Assembly (NCBI GenBank): GCA_021202515.1
Contig: JAJQCW010000057.1
Coordinates: 21,296 to 85,295, forward strand
Source: Clostridiales bacterium
Lineage (GTDB): Bacteria; Bacillota; Clostridia; Oscillospirales; Oscillospiraceae
Direction of reading: 5' to 3'
DNA length: 64,000 bases
Under the pieces are notes generated by a model. That model was not told where the DNA came from. It searched no databases and saw nothing but the letters and a program-made list of their open reading frames with translations. The stretch's first letter is position 1, and every line of letters begins with the position of its first letter. Positions 7,408-15,643 of this stretch are shown in pieces. The position numbers were made by a program, and so were the translations under genes.

Positions 7408-8394
7408 ATGAAACAACGGCAAAACGAGACAAACGATTTGCTCCACTGTAAAAACTGCGACGGGTACTATGACCCCTCCCTGCCCAACTGCCCCCGCTGT
7501 GGCGAAGAGACCGCCAACAACACCATGGAGGGCAACGGCGACCACCTCACCGTGGACCAGTATGGCGGCGGCTACGGCCCGCCGGGGAGCGCCATCTCCC
7601 GTGCCTCTCTGATCATCATCATCGTGCTGCTGCTCATCGCTCTGGTCACGGCAATTTGGCTGTGCGTCCAGGCTCTGTCCCAGGTGACCCCTGACACCGG
7701 CGCGACTTCTTCCCAGGTGGAAGAAGTGGACCCGGCGGACACCAGCGCTCAGGGGGATGTCTCCGACAGCGCCGCCGCCAGCAGCAGCGCCCCTGCCCAG
7801 CAGGAGCCGGAGGAAGAGGACGAAACCGTGGAGGCCGAGACTCTGACCCTGGACTTCTACGACCTGACCCTGTCCGAGGGCGAAGCCTATGACCTGACCG
7901 CCACCGTCTCCCCGGCAGAGTGGGAAGGCGACTTCACCTGGTTCAGCGACGACGAGGGCGTGGCCACGGTGAAGCAGAACGGCGTGGTCACCTATGTGGG
8001 TGAGGGACAGTGTACCGTCACCGTGTCCGCCGGTGGGCTGACCGCCCAGTGCGTCATTCGCTGCAATGCCCCCGCCCAGGTGGAAGAGACGCAACAGACA
8101 GAGGAAGAGACGACCAAGACCGATGAGGACGAGAAAGAGGATGAAACCGAGGCGGAGACCACCGGCAGCATCGTCGTGGAATTTGACGATATCACCCTGA
8201 CCAACGTTGGGGACGGCTACACCTTTAAGCCAACCGGCGGCAACGGCACTTATACCTGGTCCAGCGCGGATTCCTCCATCGCCACAGTCAACTCCAGTGG
8301 CTACGTGGTGGGCGTGAGCAAGGGCAACACCACCGTCACCTGCACCAGCGGCAGCGAGACGTTGACCATCATCGTCCGCGTGGCGCCCGATTGA
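7408..8394 (+). CDS. Zinc-ribbon membrane protein with two extracellular Ig-like (Big_2) domains
   Basis: A 328-aa protein with an N-terminal zinc ribbon (CKNC at about residues 14-17, CPRC at about 27-30), one transmembrane helix (about 68-90), an acidic and Ser/Ala-rich linker, and two bacterial Ig-like domains (about 140-220 and 250-328). Both repeats carry the Big_2 pattern of a W-F/S-S turn followed by IATV and a G-x-x-x-V-T strand (FTWFSDDEGVATV; YTWSSADSSIATV). The ribbon should be cytosolic and the Ig domains outside. Such proteins are common and uncharacterised in gut Clostridia; adhesion or envelope sensing is only a guess. Single gene with its own promoter and terminator. Confidence 0.8.
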   Translation: MKQRQNETNDLLHCKNCDGYYDPSLPNCPRCGEETANNTMEGNGDHLTVDQYGGGYGPPGSAISRASLIIIIVLLLIALVTAIWLCVQALSQVTPDTGATSSQVEEVDPADTSAQGDVSDSAAASSSAPAQQEPEEEDETVEAETLTLDFYDLTLSEGEAYDLTATVSPAEWEGDFTWFSDDEGVATVKQNGVVTYVGEGQCTVTVSAGGLTAQCVIRCNAPAQVEETQQTEEETTKTDEDEKEDETEAETTGSIVVEFDDITLTNVGDGYTFKPTGGNGTYTWSSADSSIATVNSSGYVVGVSKGNTTVTCTSGSETLTIIVRVAPD

Positions 8395-8474
8395 TGGGCT
8401 GGTCGCCAGGTGCTGCGAGCCAAAAGCGCAGAGCTGAAAAAGGCAGTATCCCCAAGCGAATATACAATTAAACC

Positions 8475-8507
8475 CGGCGGAGCCGTTCTCTGGCTCCGCC
8501 GTTTTTT
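8475..8507 (+). terminator. Intrinsic terminator
   Basis: A 10-bp stem CGGCGGAGCC/GGCTCCGCCG with a 7-nt loop and a T6 tract, 80 bp after the zinc-ribbon gene. Confidence 0.9.
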
Positions 8508-8565
8508 CGGATTTGGCGGTTTTTAAGGAAAAAATAATTTTTTTACACAACTAATAGGATTCCTC

Positions 8566-8594
8566 TTGCAATAATGTGAATTTTTTGTTAAACT
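8566..8594 (+). promoter_or_regulatory. Promoter of the TRAP transporter operon
   Basis: TTGCAA (8566-8571), 17-nt spacer, TAAACT (8589-8594), about 67 bp before the first gene. It shares the CTCTTGC lead-in with other promoters in the window. Confidence 0.6.
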
Positions 8595-8660
8595 GGGAGC
8601 GATACTTAGTCCAAAAACGGAAAAACGATAGTTTTTACCTATGAGAAAGAGGGAATGTAA

Positions 8661-9152
8661 ATGAAACTTCTAAGATTGATCGATGACAAACTGGAAGAGG
8701 TGCTGATGGTGCTGCTGCTCATCGGCATTGTGGTCTTTATGAGCGCCCAGGTCATCTCCCGGCGGGTGTTCAATAACTCCCTGACCTGGACCGATGAGCT
8801 GACCCGCTACCTGCTGGTGTGGTCCGCCTTCCTGTCCGTCAGCTACTGTGTCAAAAAACACATCTCCATCCGGATCAACCAGATACAGCACCTGCTGCCG
8901 CCCCGCGGCGCGGCCTGGATGAAGGTGGTCCGTCACACCGTCGTCATTGTGTTCTGCCTCATTATGCTGCCCTACTGCTTCACCTATGTGCAGCAGGCCA
9001 TCGCCAGCGGCGCCACCAGCTCTGCTCTCCATATCCCCATGTACTGCATCCAGTCCTCTCCACTGGTGGGCTTCCTGCTGTTGCTGTTCCGGGTGTGCCA
9101 GGCCTGGCTGGAGACCTTCCGCCTGGCCCTGAAAGGGGGCGTTGAAGCATGA
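8661..9152 (+). CDS. dctQ: TRAP transporter small permease subunit (DctQ)
   Basis: A 163-aa integral membrane protein with four predicted helices, matching the DctQ family. It carries the family feature W-T-D-E-L-x-R-Y (TWTDELTRYLLVW at about residues 43-55) between helices 1 and 2. DctQ docks to the large DctM subunit in sodium-driven uptake of organic anions delivered by a binding protein. It is the first gene of a three-gene operon, and its end overlaps dctM by ATGA, so the two membrane subunits are probably made in equal amounts. ATG 8661 follows AGAGGGAATGTAA. Confidence 0.92.
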   Translation: MKLLRLIDDKLEEVLMVLLLIGIVVFMSAQVISRRVFNNSLTWTDELTRYLLVWSAFLSVSYCVKKHISIRINQIQHLLPPRGAAWMKVVRHTVVIVFCLIMLPYCFTYVQQAIASGATSSALHIPMYCIQSSPLVGFLLLLFRVCQAWLETFRLALKGGVEA

Positions 9153-10435
9153 CAGCTCTGGTCATGATCATCTTTGTGGTGCTGCTGTGCCTGTCCGTCC
9201 CGGTGGGCATCGCCGTTGCCGTGGGCAGTATGCTGCCCAGCCTGCTCTCCTCCACCGTCACCGTCTCCGGTGTGTACGTCCTCCGGGCCATGGTGGGCGG
9301 CGTCAACCAGACCACTTTGCTGGCAATCCCGCTGTTCGTCCTCTCCGGCCTCATTATGACCCGGGGCGGCGTATCCAAGCGGCTGTTTGACGTGTTTTCC
9401 TACTTCATCGGTGACCGCACCGCCGGTATCCCCTGCGCGGTGGTCATCACCTGCCTGTTCTTCGGGGCCATCTCCGGCTCCGCCCCCGCGACTGTGGCGG
9501 CGGTGGGGTCCATGACCATCCCCATCATGCTGGACATGGGCTATGACAAGAAGTTTGCCGTGTCGCTGGTGGCGGTGGCTGGCGGCCTGGGCGTCATCAT
9601 CCCCCCGTCCATCCCCTTCATCCTCTACGGCCAGGCCTCCGGCGCGTCGGTCAGCTCCCTGTTCATCGCCGGCGTCATTCCCGGCCTGATGATCGCCGCC
9701 GTCCTCATCGGCTACTCCATCTTCTACTGCAAGCGCCACGGCGAGGACAAAGAAGCCATCGGCAAGGTGGTGGACGAGCTGCACGCGGAGGGCTTCCGCT
9801 CGGTGCTGTTCCGCTCCTTCTGGGCGCTGCTGACCCCCATCATCATCCTGGGCTGCATCTACACCGGCGTCACCTCCCCCACGGAGGCGGCCTGCATCGC
9901 CGTGCTGTATTCCCTCATCATCAGCCTGTTTGTCTACCGCACCCTGAAGATCCGGGACCTGTGGGGCATTATGGTGGAGGCAACCCGTACTTACGCACCC
10001 ATCCTGTTCCTGCTGGCCTCTTCCGTGGCCTTCTCCCGCATCCTGACCCTGATGCAGGTCCCCCAGATGGTCTCCACCTGGATCGCGAACAGCTTCACCA
10101 ACAAGATCGTCGTGCTGCTGCTCATCAACGTGCTGCTGCTGGTGGTGGGCATGGTGCTGGACACCTCCCCTGCCATCATGATTTTGACCCCCATCCTGCT
10201 GCCCATCGCCGAGTCCTTCGGCCTGGACGCGGTCCACTTCGGCGTCATTATGGTGGTCAACCTGGCCATCGGCTTTGTCACCCCGCCCATCGGCGTGAAC
10301 CTGTTTGTGGCCTCCTCCCTCAGCGATGTCCCCGTTATGTCCATCGCAAGGAAGGCCGTTCCCATGATTTTGCTGTTCCTGGTCGTGCTGCTGCTGGTGA
10401 CGTTTATCCCGGCCATCAGCATGTGCCTGGTGTAA
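9149..10435 (+). CDS. dctM: TRAP transporter large permease subunit (DctM)
   Basis: A 428-aa polytopic membrane protein, the usual DctM length, with about 12 hydrophobic segments. Family features include PLFVLSGLIM, FFGAISGSAPATVAAVG (substrate/ion site scaffold), PPSIPFILYG and FVTPPIGVNLFVA, the two pseudo-symmetric helical hairpin motifs. It couples solute uptake to a sodium gradient. The start overlaps dctQ by four bases and the binding-protein gene follows after 15 bp with AAAGGAGG. Substrate is not readable from the permease. Confidence 0.95.
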   Translation: MTALVMIIFVVLLCLSVPVGIAVAVGSMLPSLLSSTVTVSGVYVLRAMVGGVNQTTLLAIPLFVLSGLIMTRGGVSKRLFDVFSYFIGDRTAGIPCAVVITCLFFGAISGSAPATVAAVGSMTIPIMLDMGYDKKFAVSLVAVAGGLGVIIPPSIPFILYGQASGASVSSLFIAGVIPGLMIAAVLIGYSIFYCKRHGEDKEAIGKVVDELHAEGFRSVLFRSFWALLTPIIILGCIYTGVTSPTEAACIAVLYSLIISLFVYRTLKIRDLWGIMVEATRTYAPILFLLASSVAFSRILTLMQVPQMVSTWIANSFTNKIVVLLLINVLLLVVGMVLDTSPAIMILTPILLPIAESFGLDAVHFGVIMVVNLAIGFVTPPIGVNLFVASSLSDVPVMSIARKAVPMILLFLVVLLLVTFIPAISMCLV

Positions 10436-10450
10436 AGGAGGAAGAACGAG

Positions 10451-11491
10451 ATGAAAAAACTGAGAAAATTCCTCCTGTGCCTTATGGCTGCGGCGCTGGC
10501 CTGCGGCATGGCCGCCGCCCTGACTGCCTGCGGCGATTCGGAGACCGACGCCGACGCCTGGGCGCACTCCTGGGTGCTGGGCACCGCCAGCCCGGAGGAC
10601 ACCGTTACCGGCCTCTACGCGGAGAAGTTCGCTGAGGCGGTAAATGAGCTGTCCGGCGGGGAAATGTCCATCACCGTCTACCACAACTCCACCCTGGGCA
10701 GCGACACGGAACTCATCGAGTCCTGCCAGTGGGGAGATATCCCCTTCGTGGTGCAGAACACCGCCCCCCAGGTCAGCTACCTGCCCCGGCTGTGCCTGTT
10801 TGACGCACCCTGCGTGTTCAGCACCCTGGACGAACTGCATGAGGTGCTGGACGATGACACCTTCATGACCAAAATCAACGAGATTTACGCCGAGGGCGGC
10901 TTCCGCCTGCTGGCCATGGCCGACCAGAACTTCCGGGTCATGACCACCAACAAGGAGATCACCTCCCTGTCCGACTTCTCCGGCATTAAAATCCGCACCA
11001 TGGAGAATTCCTACCATATGGCCTTCTGGAGCGCTCTGGGGGCCAACCCTTCCCCCATGGCGTTCAGTGAGCTGTACACCGGCCTGGAGCAGCACACCGT
11101 GGACGCCCAGGAGAACCCCTATGAGGTCATCGTGTCCAGCCGGTTCTACGAGGTGCAGAAGTACGTGGTGGAGACCAACCACCTGCCCCACCTGCTGTCC
11201 CTCATCACCAACGAGGAGTTCTACCAGAGCCTGACCGAAGAGCAGCAGGCCATCATCGACGAGGCCGCAGCCATCGCCCGTGACTACGCCCGTGAACAGG
11301 CCATCGCCCGCGCCGACCAGCGCATCGAGACCATCAATAACAGCGGCACCTGCCAGGTCATCTCCATCTCTGACGAGCTGTGGGAGGAGATGCAGGAGCA
11401 GTCCCAGAACCTCTACGAGGACATCCGCGAAGTGGTGGACGACGACGAGTTGTTCTTCGCCTACGTGGGCGACGCCTACGAGGGGGAGTAA
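10451..11491 (+). CDS. dctP: TRAP transporter substrate-binding lipoprotein (DctP)
   Basis: A 346-aa exported binding protein: signal sequence with lipobox LTAC (Cys27), then a DctP fold. The conserved arginine that salt-bridges the substrate carboxylate lies in FSGIKIRTMEN (about residue 180), and the helix-spanning EEQQAIIDEAA segment follows near 265. Most relatives bind carboxylic acids (C4-dicarboxylates, sialic or sugar acids), so an organic acid substrate is inferred. Third gene of the dctQMP operon; no catabolic genes accompany it. A repeat cluster without a clear plus-strand U-tract follows. Confidence 0.93.
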   Translation: MKKLRKFLLCLMAAALACGMAAALTACGDSETDADAWAHSWVLGTASPEDTVTGLYAEKFAEAVNELSGGEMSITVYHNSTLGSDTELIESCQWGDIPFVVQNTAPQVSYLPRLCLFDAPCVFSTLDELHEVLDDDTFMTKINEIYAEGGFRLLAMADQNFRVMTTNKEITSLSDFSGIKIRTMENSYHMAFWSALGANPSPMAFSELYTGLEQHTVDAQENPYEVIVSSRFYEVQKYVVETNHLPHLLSLITNEEFYQSLTEEQQAIIDEAAAIARDYAREQAIARADQRIETINNSGTCQVISISDELWEEMQEQSQNLYEDIREVVDDDELFFAYVGDAYEGE

Positions 11492-11510
11492 GCCTCGTTA
11501 GAATAATCCT

Positions 11511-11679
11511 AAATGAAATGTGGTTCTTCCTTATGCTGCCATATGTGTAGGGGCGGCCCTCGGCCACCTGAAGAACCGCTCTCTGGACTGCGGGCGGCCA
11601 CGGGCCGCCCCTACAGGCGTACAAAATCCGTTAAATGCAAATAACAGCGCCGGAACTAAACGCGGTTCCGGCGCTGTCG
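11511..11679. repeat. Family 3 repeat, copy A (about 170 bp)
   Basis: This copy runs from AAATGAAATGTGGTTCTTCC to the 13-bp palindrome ACAGCGCCGGAAC/GTTCCGGCGCTGT (11644-11677). A nearly identical copy lies at 11925-12095. It contains a family 2 palindrome at 11546-11615. The palindrome loop reads TAAACGCG here and is inverted in copy B. On the minus strand the palindrome is followed by a T-rich stretch, so it could terminate minus transcription. Confidence 0.85.
11546..11615. repeat. Family 2 palindrome (TGTAGGGGCGGCC)
   Basis: TGTAGGGGCGGCC at the left and GGCCGCCCCTACA at the right form a long imperfect palindrome. Four other copies are at 11960, 18669, 41402 and 55230. Confidence 0.85.
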
Positions 11680-11689
11680 CGTAAAGATA

Positions 11690-11920
11690 AAACTGGTTAT
11701 CCTTTTTTACTCAGCCTTGTGCTAGAAACCCCTCCGCCACCGCCTAAAGGCGGCGGCCCTCTTCCCCTTTCAGGGGAGGCAAGAGGGGATAGTGCTTGTC
11801 ATCTGGTGTGATTTTTGTTCAACAGATGTGGAATTTCAGTAGAAAATCCCGCATTCTAGCCACTAATCACTAGCTACTAGCCACTAAAATGCGTGGCTGA
11901 TTCAAAGGGATAACCAGTTT
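11690..11920. mobile_element. Family 1 MITE-like element with terminal inverted repeats (best copy)
   Basis: The ends AAACTGGTTATCC...CTCAGCC and GGCTGATT...GGATAACCAGTTT are inverted repeats of about 26 bp with few mismatches. Inside are CCGCC-TAAA-GGCGG and CCCC-TTTC-AGGGG hairpins, the GCAAGAGGGG box and an AT-rich right arm with repeated CACTA words. It has no ORF. It sits between the two copies of the family 3 repeat. A non-autonomous MITE is the simplest reading; no transposase is seen in the window. Confidence 0.75.
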
Positions 11921-11924
11921 AATT

Positions 11925-12095
11925 TAAATGAATATGGTTCTTCCTTATACTACCGTATGTGTAGGGGCGGCCCTCGGCCGCCCGAAGAACCTCTCTCTGG
12001 ACGCGGGCGGCCACGGGCCGCCCCTACAGGCGTGCAAAATCCGTTAAATGCAAAATAACAGCGCCGGAACCGCGTTTGGTTCCGGCGCTGTCGCG
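11925..12095. repeat. Family 3 repeat, copy B
   Basis: Second copy of the 170-bp unit at 11511-11679, about 414 bp away, in direct orientation. It includes a family 2 palindrome (11960-12028) and the 13-bp GCGCCGG palindrome (12058-12091) whose loop reads CGCGTTTG, the reverse complement of the copy A loop bar one base. On the minus strand TATTTTGCATTT follows the palindrome, so it may serve as terminator for the DUF3592 gene. Confidence 0.85.
11960..12028. repeat. Family 2 palindrome
   Basis: TGTAGGGGCGGCCCTCGGCC to GGCCGCCCCTACA, inside family 3 copy B; same architecture as the four other copies. Confidence 0.85.
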
Positions 12096-12149
12096 CTTAA
12101 CGAGATTATTAAGCCCTTCGCCGTTCGTCAGGGACTGCCAAGCTAACAG

Positions 12150-12968
12150 CTAAAAAATCACCTCCGCGATCAAACTCACCGCCGCCAGCAGCCCCACGGC
12201 CAGCAACACGCCGCCCCAAATGGCAGTGCTGACTTTCACGCCCTTCTCCAGCACCCGTTTGTTCTTGGGGTCGTAGTATAGGGTCAGGGTGTCCCCCACG
12301 GGGAAGGCTTTCTCCCGGCTGTCGTTGATTTTGCACATGCGGATGTTCTCTTTTCCGTCCAGCTCGTAGCGGACGATGGGATAATAGGTGAACTTGGAGT
12401 CCCTGAGGATTTTGGTCCCCTTGGCGAGCTGGCGGGTAAATACGTCGATGATCTCCGCCTCTACCTTCACCAGACCCTGTTTTTTCAGGCCGAAGTAGCG
12501 ATAGAGCAGCACCGCGCCGGCCCCCACCAGCAGAAGCGCCAACATGGTCATGGCCAGCATCTCCCGGCCCTGGTTCTGGAACAGGGCCAGTAAAATCATC
12601 AGCGCGCCGCCCAGGGCGGTGGGCCAGGCAGTGAACAAAGGCTGTTCCTCGTCCTCCACGAGGGTGTATTTGTCGCCGTCCTTGAACAGCTTCACCTGCT
12701 GCCCCACGGCGTACTCCGAGGGGGCCTTGATCGTCTGTCGCTCCGCGCCGCCCCGGGGGTCGGGATACTCCACCACCACGTTGTAGTAGTTATAGACCTC
12801 GTTGCCCTGCTTGTCCTTTTTGACCACGTGGGGGCAGTTGACCACTGTGGCCTCGGTGCAGGCCCCCAGCCGCTTCATCCGTCGGTCCTTCCGGATGGCG
12901 CTGCCGCCCACCAGGAAGATGACGATACCGGGGATGTAGAGAAATAGCTGTGTAAAATCAAAATCCAT
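12150..12968 (-). CDS. DUF3592-type membrane protein
   Basis: A 272-aa protein with one helix at the N terminus (about 8-22), a hairpin of helices in the middle (about 113-157) and one at the C terminus (about 247-270). Between them lie two soluble beta domains that look like a tandem duplication. Each has a strand starting near E-A-T/E-V and ends with a V-G-x-x-V/L-x-L-Y-x-D/K-x-x-x-K turn (VGQQVKLFKDGDKY; VGDTLTLYYDPKNK), the DUF3592 signature. Function is unknown in the family. ATG 12968 follows AAAGGAAAGG. It is monocistronic on the minus strand. Confidence 0.75.
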   Translation of the reverse strand: MDFDFTQLFLYIPGIVIFLVGGSAIRKDRRMKRLGACTEATVVNCPHVVKKDKQGNEVYNYYNVVVEYPDPRGGAERQTIKAPSEYAVGQQVKLFKDGDKYTLVEDEEQPLFTAWPTALGGALMILLALFQNQGREMLAMTMLALLLVGAGAVLLYRYFGLKKQGLVKVEAEIIDVFTRQLAKGTKILRDSKFTYYPIVRYELDGKENIRMCKINDSREKAFPVGDTLTLYYDPKNKRVLEKGVKVSTAIWGGVLLAVGLLAAVSLIAEVIF

Positions 12969-13286
12969 GGCGTACCCTTTCCTTTCGCTGGCGCAGCCAG
13001 GCGTATCCCGACAAACGCACGTTTTTTACGTTCAAATTTGGCGGAGAAATGGTCGTTTTCTGCGGCTTCCTCCGCTCTTTTGCCCTATTATACAGGGTTT
13101 TATCGCCGTTTTCAAGTGTTCGGCAGGTTTCTGTTCCGTCTTTTTAGGGGCGTTTGTTCGTATCCCGGAGGATGCGCCGACAATTGTGTTTTTTTCGCAC
13201 GTTTTGTACCGGGCGAGGTTGCTTCATTGGGCGGGATTGTGATATAATAGCGTGGAACTATCACGGAGACAAAGGACAAAACGAAT
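12969..13286. other. Intergenic region between divergent genes
   Basis: It holds the plus-strand promoter of the HAD gene (13219-13248) and presumably the promoter of the minus-strand DUF3592 gene, which I could not place with confidence. I see no ORF, RNA fold or repeat in the rest. Confidence 0.5.
13219..13248 (+). promoter_or_regulatory. Promoter of the HAD phosphatase gene
   Basis: TTGCTT (13219-13224), 18-nt spacer, TATAAT (13243-13248), 38 bp before the ATG. Confidence 0.7.
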
Positions 13287-14102
13287 ATGAATCAGAAAAT
13301 CATCTTCCTCGACCTGGACGGCACCCTGCTCAACGACCGGAAGGAAATCACCCCCGGCAACCGCGCCGCCATTGACCGCGCCCTGGCCGCAGGGCATAAG
13401 GTGGTCATCGCCACGGGGCGGCCCCTGGTCAGCGCCATTCAGCAGGCGGAGAAGCTGTCTATGACGGCGCCGGGCTGCTACCTGATTGCCTACAACGGCG
13501 GTGTCCTCTACGACATGGGGCGGCGGGAGATCCTCTTTCAGGAGACCATCTCCCTGGACCTGGTGCGACAGGTCTTTGCCGAGGCCAACCGGCGGGGGCT
13601 GCACATCCAGACCTACAATGACCGGGATGTGCTGATAGAACCCCGCTGCGACGGCTACGCCGTGCGCCGCTACTGCGACCTGATCCACATGGAGTACCAG
13701 GTCATCCCCAGCGTGGAGGCGGTGACGGAGGAGCCGGTGAAAATGCTGCTCATCGACCTGGAGGACCGCGCCCCGCTGGAAGCCTTCCGGGACTGGGTCA
13801 TCGACTGGTCCGACGGCGTGCTGGACTCCTTTTTCTCCTCTCCCTACTATCTGGAGATCGTCCGCAAGGGGCTGAACAAGGGCAACGCCATCCGGCAGAT
13901 GTGCGCCCTGCTGGACATCCCCATCGAAAACTCTTGCGCCGTGGGCGACGCGGACAACGACCTGCCCATGCTGCGGGCCGCCCATGTGGGGGCAGCCATG
14001 GCCAACGCCACGGCGGAGGTCAAGGCCGCCGGGAACTACATCACCCAGCGGGACAACAACCACGACGGCGTGGCGGAAGTCATCGAACGCTTCCTGCTGT
14101 GA
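13287..14102 (+). CDS. Cof-type HAD-superfamily phosphatase
   Basis: A 271-aa cytosolic HAD hydrolase of subclass IIB (Cof/YidA type). Motif I is FLDLDGTLLN (nucleophile Asp near residue 9) and motif II lies in VVIATGRPL. A cap domain spans about 85-190. Motif III/IV are KGLNKGNAI (Lys) and AVGDADNDLPML. These enzymes dephosphorylate sugar phosphates, FMN or other small phosphoesters; the substrate cannot be told from sequence. Start ATG 13287 follows AAAGGACAAAACGAAT. The histidine kinase gene starts 45 bp downstream and may be cotranscribed, although the two have no evident functional link. Confidence 0.9.
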   Translation: MNQKIIFLDLDGTLLNDRKEITPGNRAAIDRALAAGHKVVIATGRPLVSAIQQAEKLSMTAPGCYLIAYNGGVLYDMGRREILFQETISLDLVRQVFAEANRRGLHIQTYNDRDVLIEPRCDGYAVRRYCDLIHMEYQVIPSVEAVTEEPVKMLLIDLEDRAPLEAFRDWVIDWSDGVLDSFFSSPYYLEIVRKGLNKGNAIRQMCALLDIPIENSCAVGDADNDLPMLRAAHVGAAMANATAEVKAAGNYITQRDNNHDGVAEVIERFLL

Positions 14103-14147
14103 CGCCGCCCCCTCAACCATTTTTTACGCGAAAGCTGGTGAACTCTC

Positions 14148-15635
14148 TTGGCCTCCTCTTCCAAACGCAGACCCAAACGGCGGTTTGAGCTGCCCTTCCT
14201 CTCCTGGACGAACCTGGAGCACCAGGGCCTGCGCCGCCGGTGGATGATCAACAGTCTGACCGCCGTGCTGCTGATCATGGTCATCATGGTGGTGGCGTTC
14301 GCCATGCTGTACAGCAGCTATTGCTATTCCAGTATGCGCTCCGGCCTGGAGAACAAGGCCAAGTCCGCCAGCGACTTTTTCTCCAGCTATGCCACCGACG
14401 AGACCACCTACCTGAGCATGGCCAACTACTACATCAGCGACTTTGACGACCGGGATACGCTGGAGCTGCAATTCATTAACACCCGCGGGCAGATCATCCT
14501 GTCCTCCTACGGCCTGACCGTGGGCGGCACCCCTGGCACCAGCGACATCGACAGCGCCATCACCAACCAGACCCTCTCCTACTGGGTGGGCCGAAACCCC
14601 GACACCAACGAGCGCATTATGGCCGTCTCCTCCCCCATCATCCACAACGGAGAGGTGCGGGGGGTCATGCGGCTGGTGACAAGCCTCTCCGTGGCGGACC
14701 GGCAGATCATCGTCATGGTTTTGCTGACCATGGCGGTGGCGGCGGTCATTTTGTGCCTGGTCTACCTTGTCAACATCTATTTTATCCGCTCCATCATCGA
14801 GCCGATCTCCCGCATCACCGACACCACCCGTGCCATCGCAGAGGGCAGCTACGGCATCCAAATCGAAAAACATTACAACGATGAGATCGGTTCCCTCATC
14901 GACGCCATTAACAACATGTCCACCAAAATCAGCGAGACCGAGCGGATGAAATCGGAGTTTATTTCCTCCGTCTCCCACGAGCTGCGCACCCCCCTGACCG
15001 CCATCAACGGCTGGGGCGAGACCCTGCTCACCGGCGAGATGACCGATGAGGAGAGCGTCCGCAAGGGCCTCTCCATCATCGTCAGCGAGAGCAAACGCCT
15101 TTCCAAGATGGTGGAGGAACTGTTGGAGTTCTCCCGCATCGAGGACGGGCGGTTCACCCTGAACGTGGAGCCGGTGGACATCCAGGCGGAGTTCGAGGAC
15201 GCGGTGTTCACCTACCGCCAGTTTTACCGAAAGCAAAACATCCGGCTGGAGTACACAGACCGGGCCGGAGAGCTGGACCCCATCCCCGGCGACCCGGAGC
15301 GGCTGCGCCAGGTGTTTTCCAACGTGCTGGACAACGCCGCCAAGCACGGCGGCGAGAACCAGCTCATCCAAACCGACCTGTCCGTTGACCCGGAGGAGGA
15401 GATGGTGGTCATCCGCATCCGGGACCACGGCCCCGGCGTGCCGGAAAAGGACCTGCCCCACGTCAAGGAGATGTTCTACAAAGGCTCCTCCAAGGTCCGG
15501 GGCAATGGCATCGGCCTGGCCGTCTGCGACGAGATCATCACCCACCTGGGCGGTGCGCTGGACATCTCCAATGCGCCTGGCGGCGGCTGTATGGTGGAGA
15601 TTCGGCTGCCCATGACATTGCCGGTGGCGCAGTGA
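14148..15635 (+). CDS. Orphan sensor histidine kinase
   Basis: A 495-aa membrane histidine kinase. Segments: basic N terminus, helix 1 (about 33-56), an extracellular sensor of about 125 residues, helix 2 (about 187-210), HAMP (about 211-263), and HisKA with SHELRTP (phosphoacceptor His277). The ATPase domain has N-box VLDNAAKHG, G1 DHGPGVP and G2 GNGIGLAVC. All catalytic motifs are intact. The start given by the track is TTG 14148 with a weak ribosome site; ATG 14244 (MINSLTAVL) is an alternative. No response regulator gene is adjacent, unlike most kinases, so the partner must be elsewhere. It lies 45 bp behind a HAD phosphatase gene and is followed by a family 1 element. Confidence 0.9.
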   Translation: MASSSKRRPKRRFELPFLSWTNLEHQGLRRRWMINSLTAVLLIMVIMVVAFAMLYSSYCYSSMRSGLENKAKSASDFFSSYATDETTYLSMANYYISDFDDRDTLELQFINTRGQIILSSYGLTVGGTPGTSDIDSAITNQTLSYWVGRNPDTNERIMAVSSPIIHNGEVRGVMRLVTSLSVADRQIIVMVLLTMAVAAVILCLVYLVNIYFIRSIIEPISRITDTTRAIAEGSYGIQIEKHYNDEIGSLIDAINNMSTKISETERMKSEFISSVSHELRTPLTAINGWGETLLTGEMTDEESVRKGLSIIVSESKRLSKMVEELLEFSRIEDGRFTLNVEPVDIQAEFEDAVFTYRQFYRKQNIRLEYTDRAGELDPIPGDPERLRQVFSNVLDNAAKHGGENQLIQTDLSVDPEEEMVVIRIRDHGPGVPEKDLPHVKEMFYKGSSKVRGNGIGLAVCDEIITHLGGALDISNAPGGGCMVEIRLPMTLPVAQ

Positions 15636-15643
15636 GTTTGACA

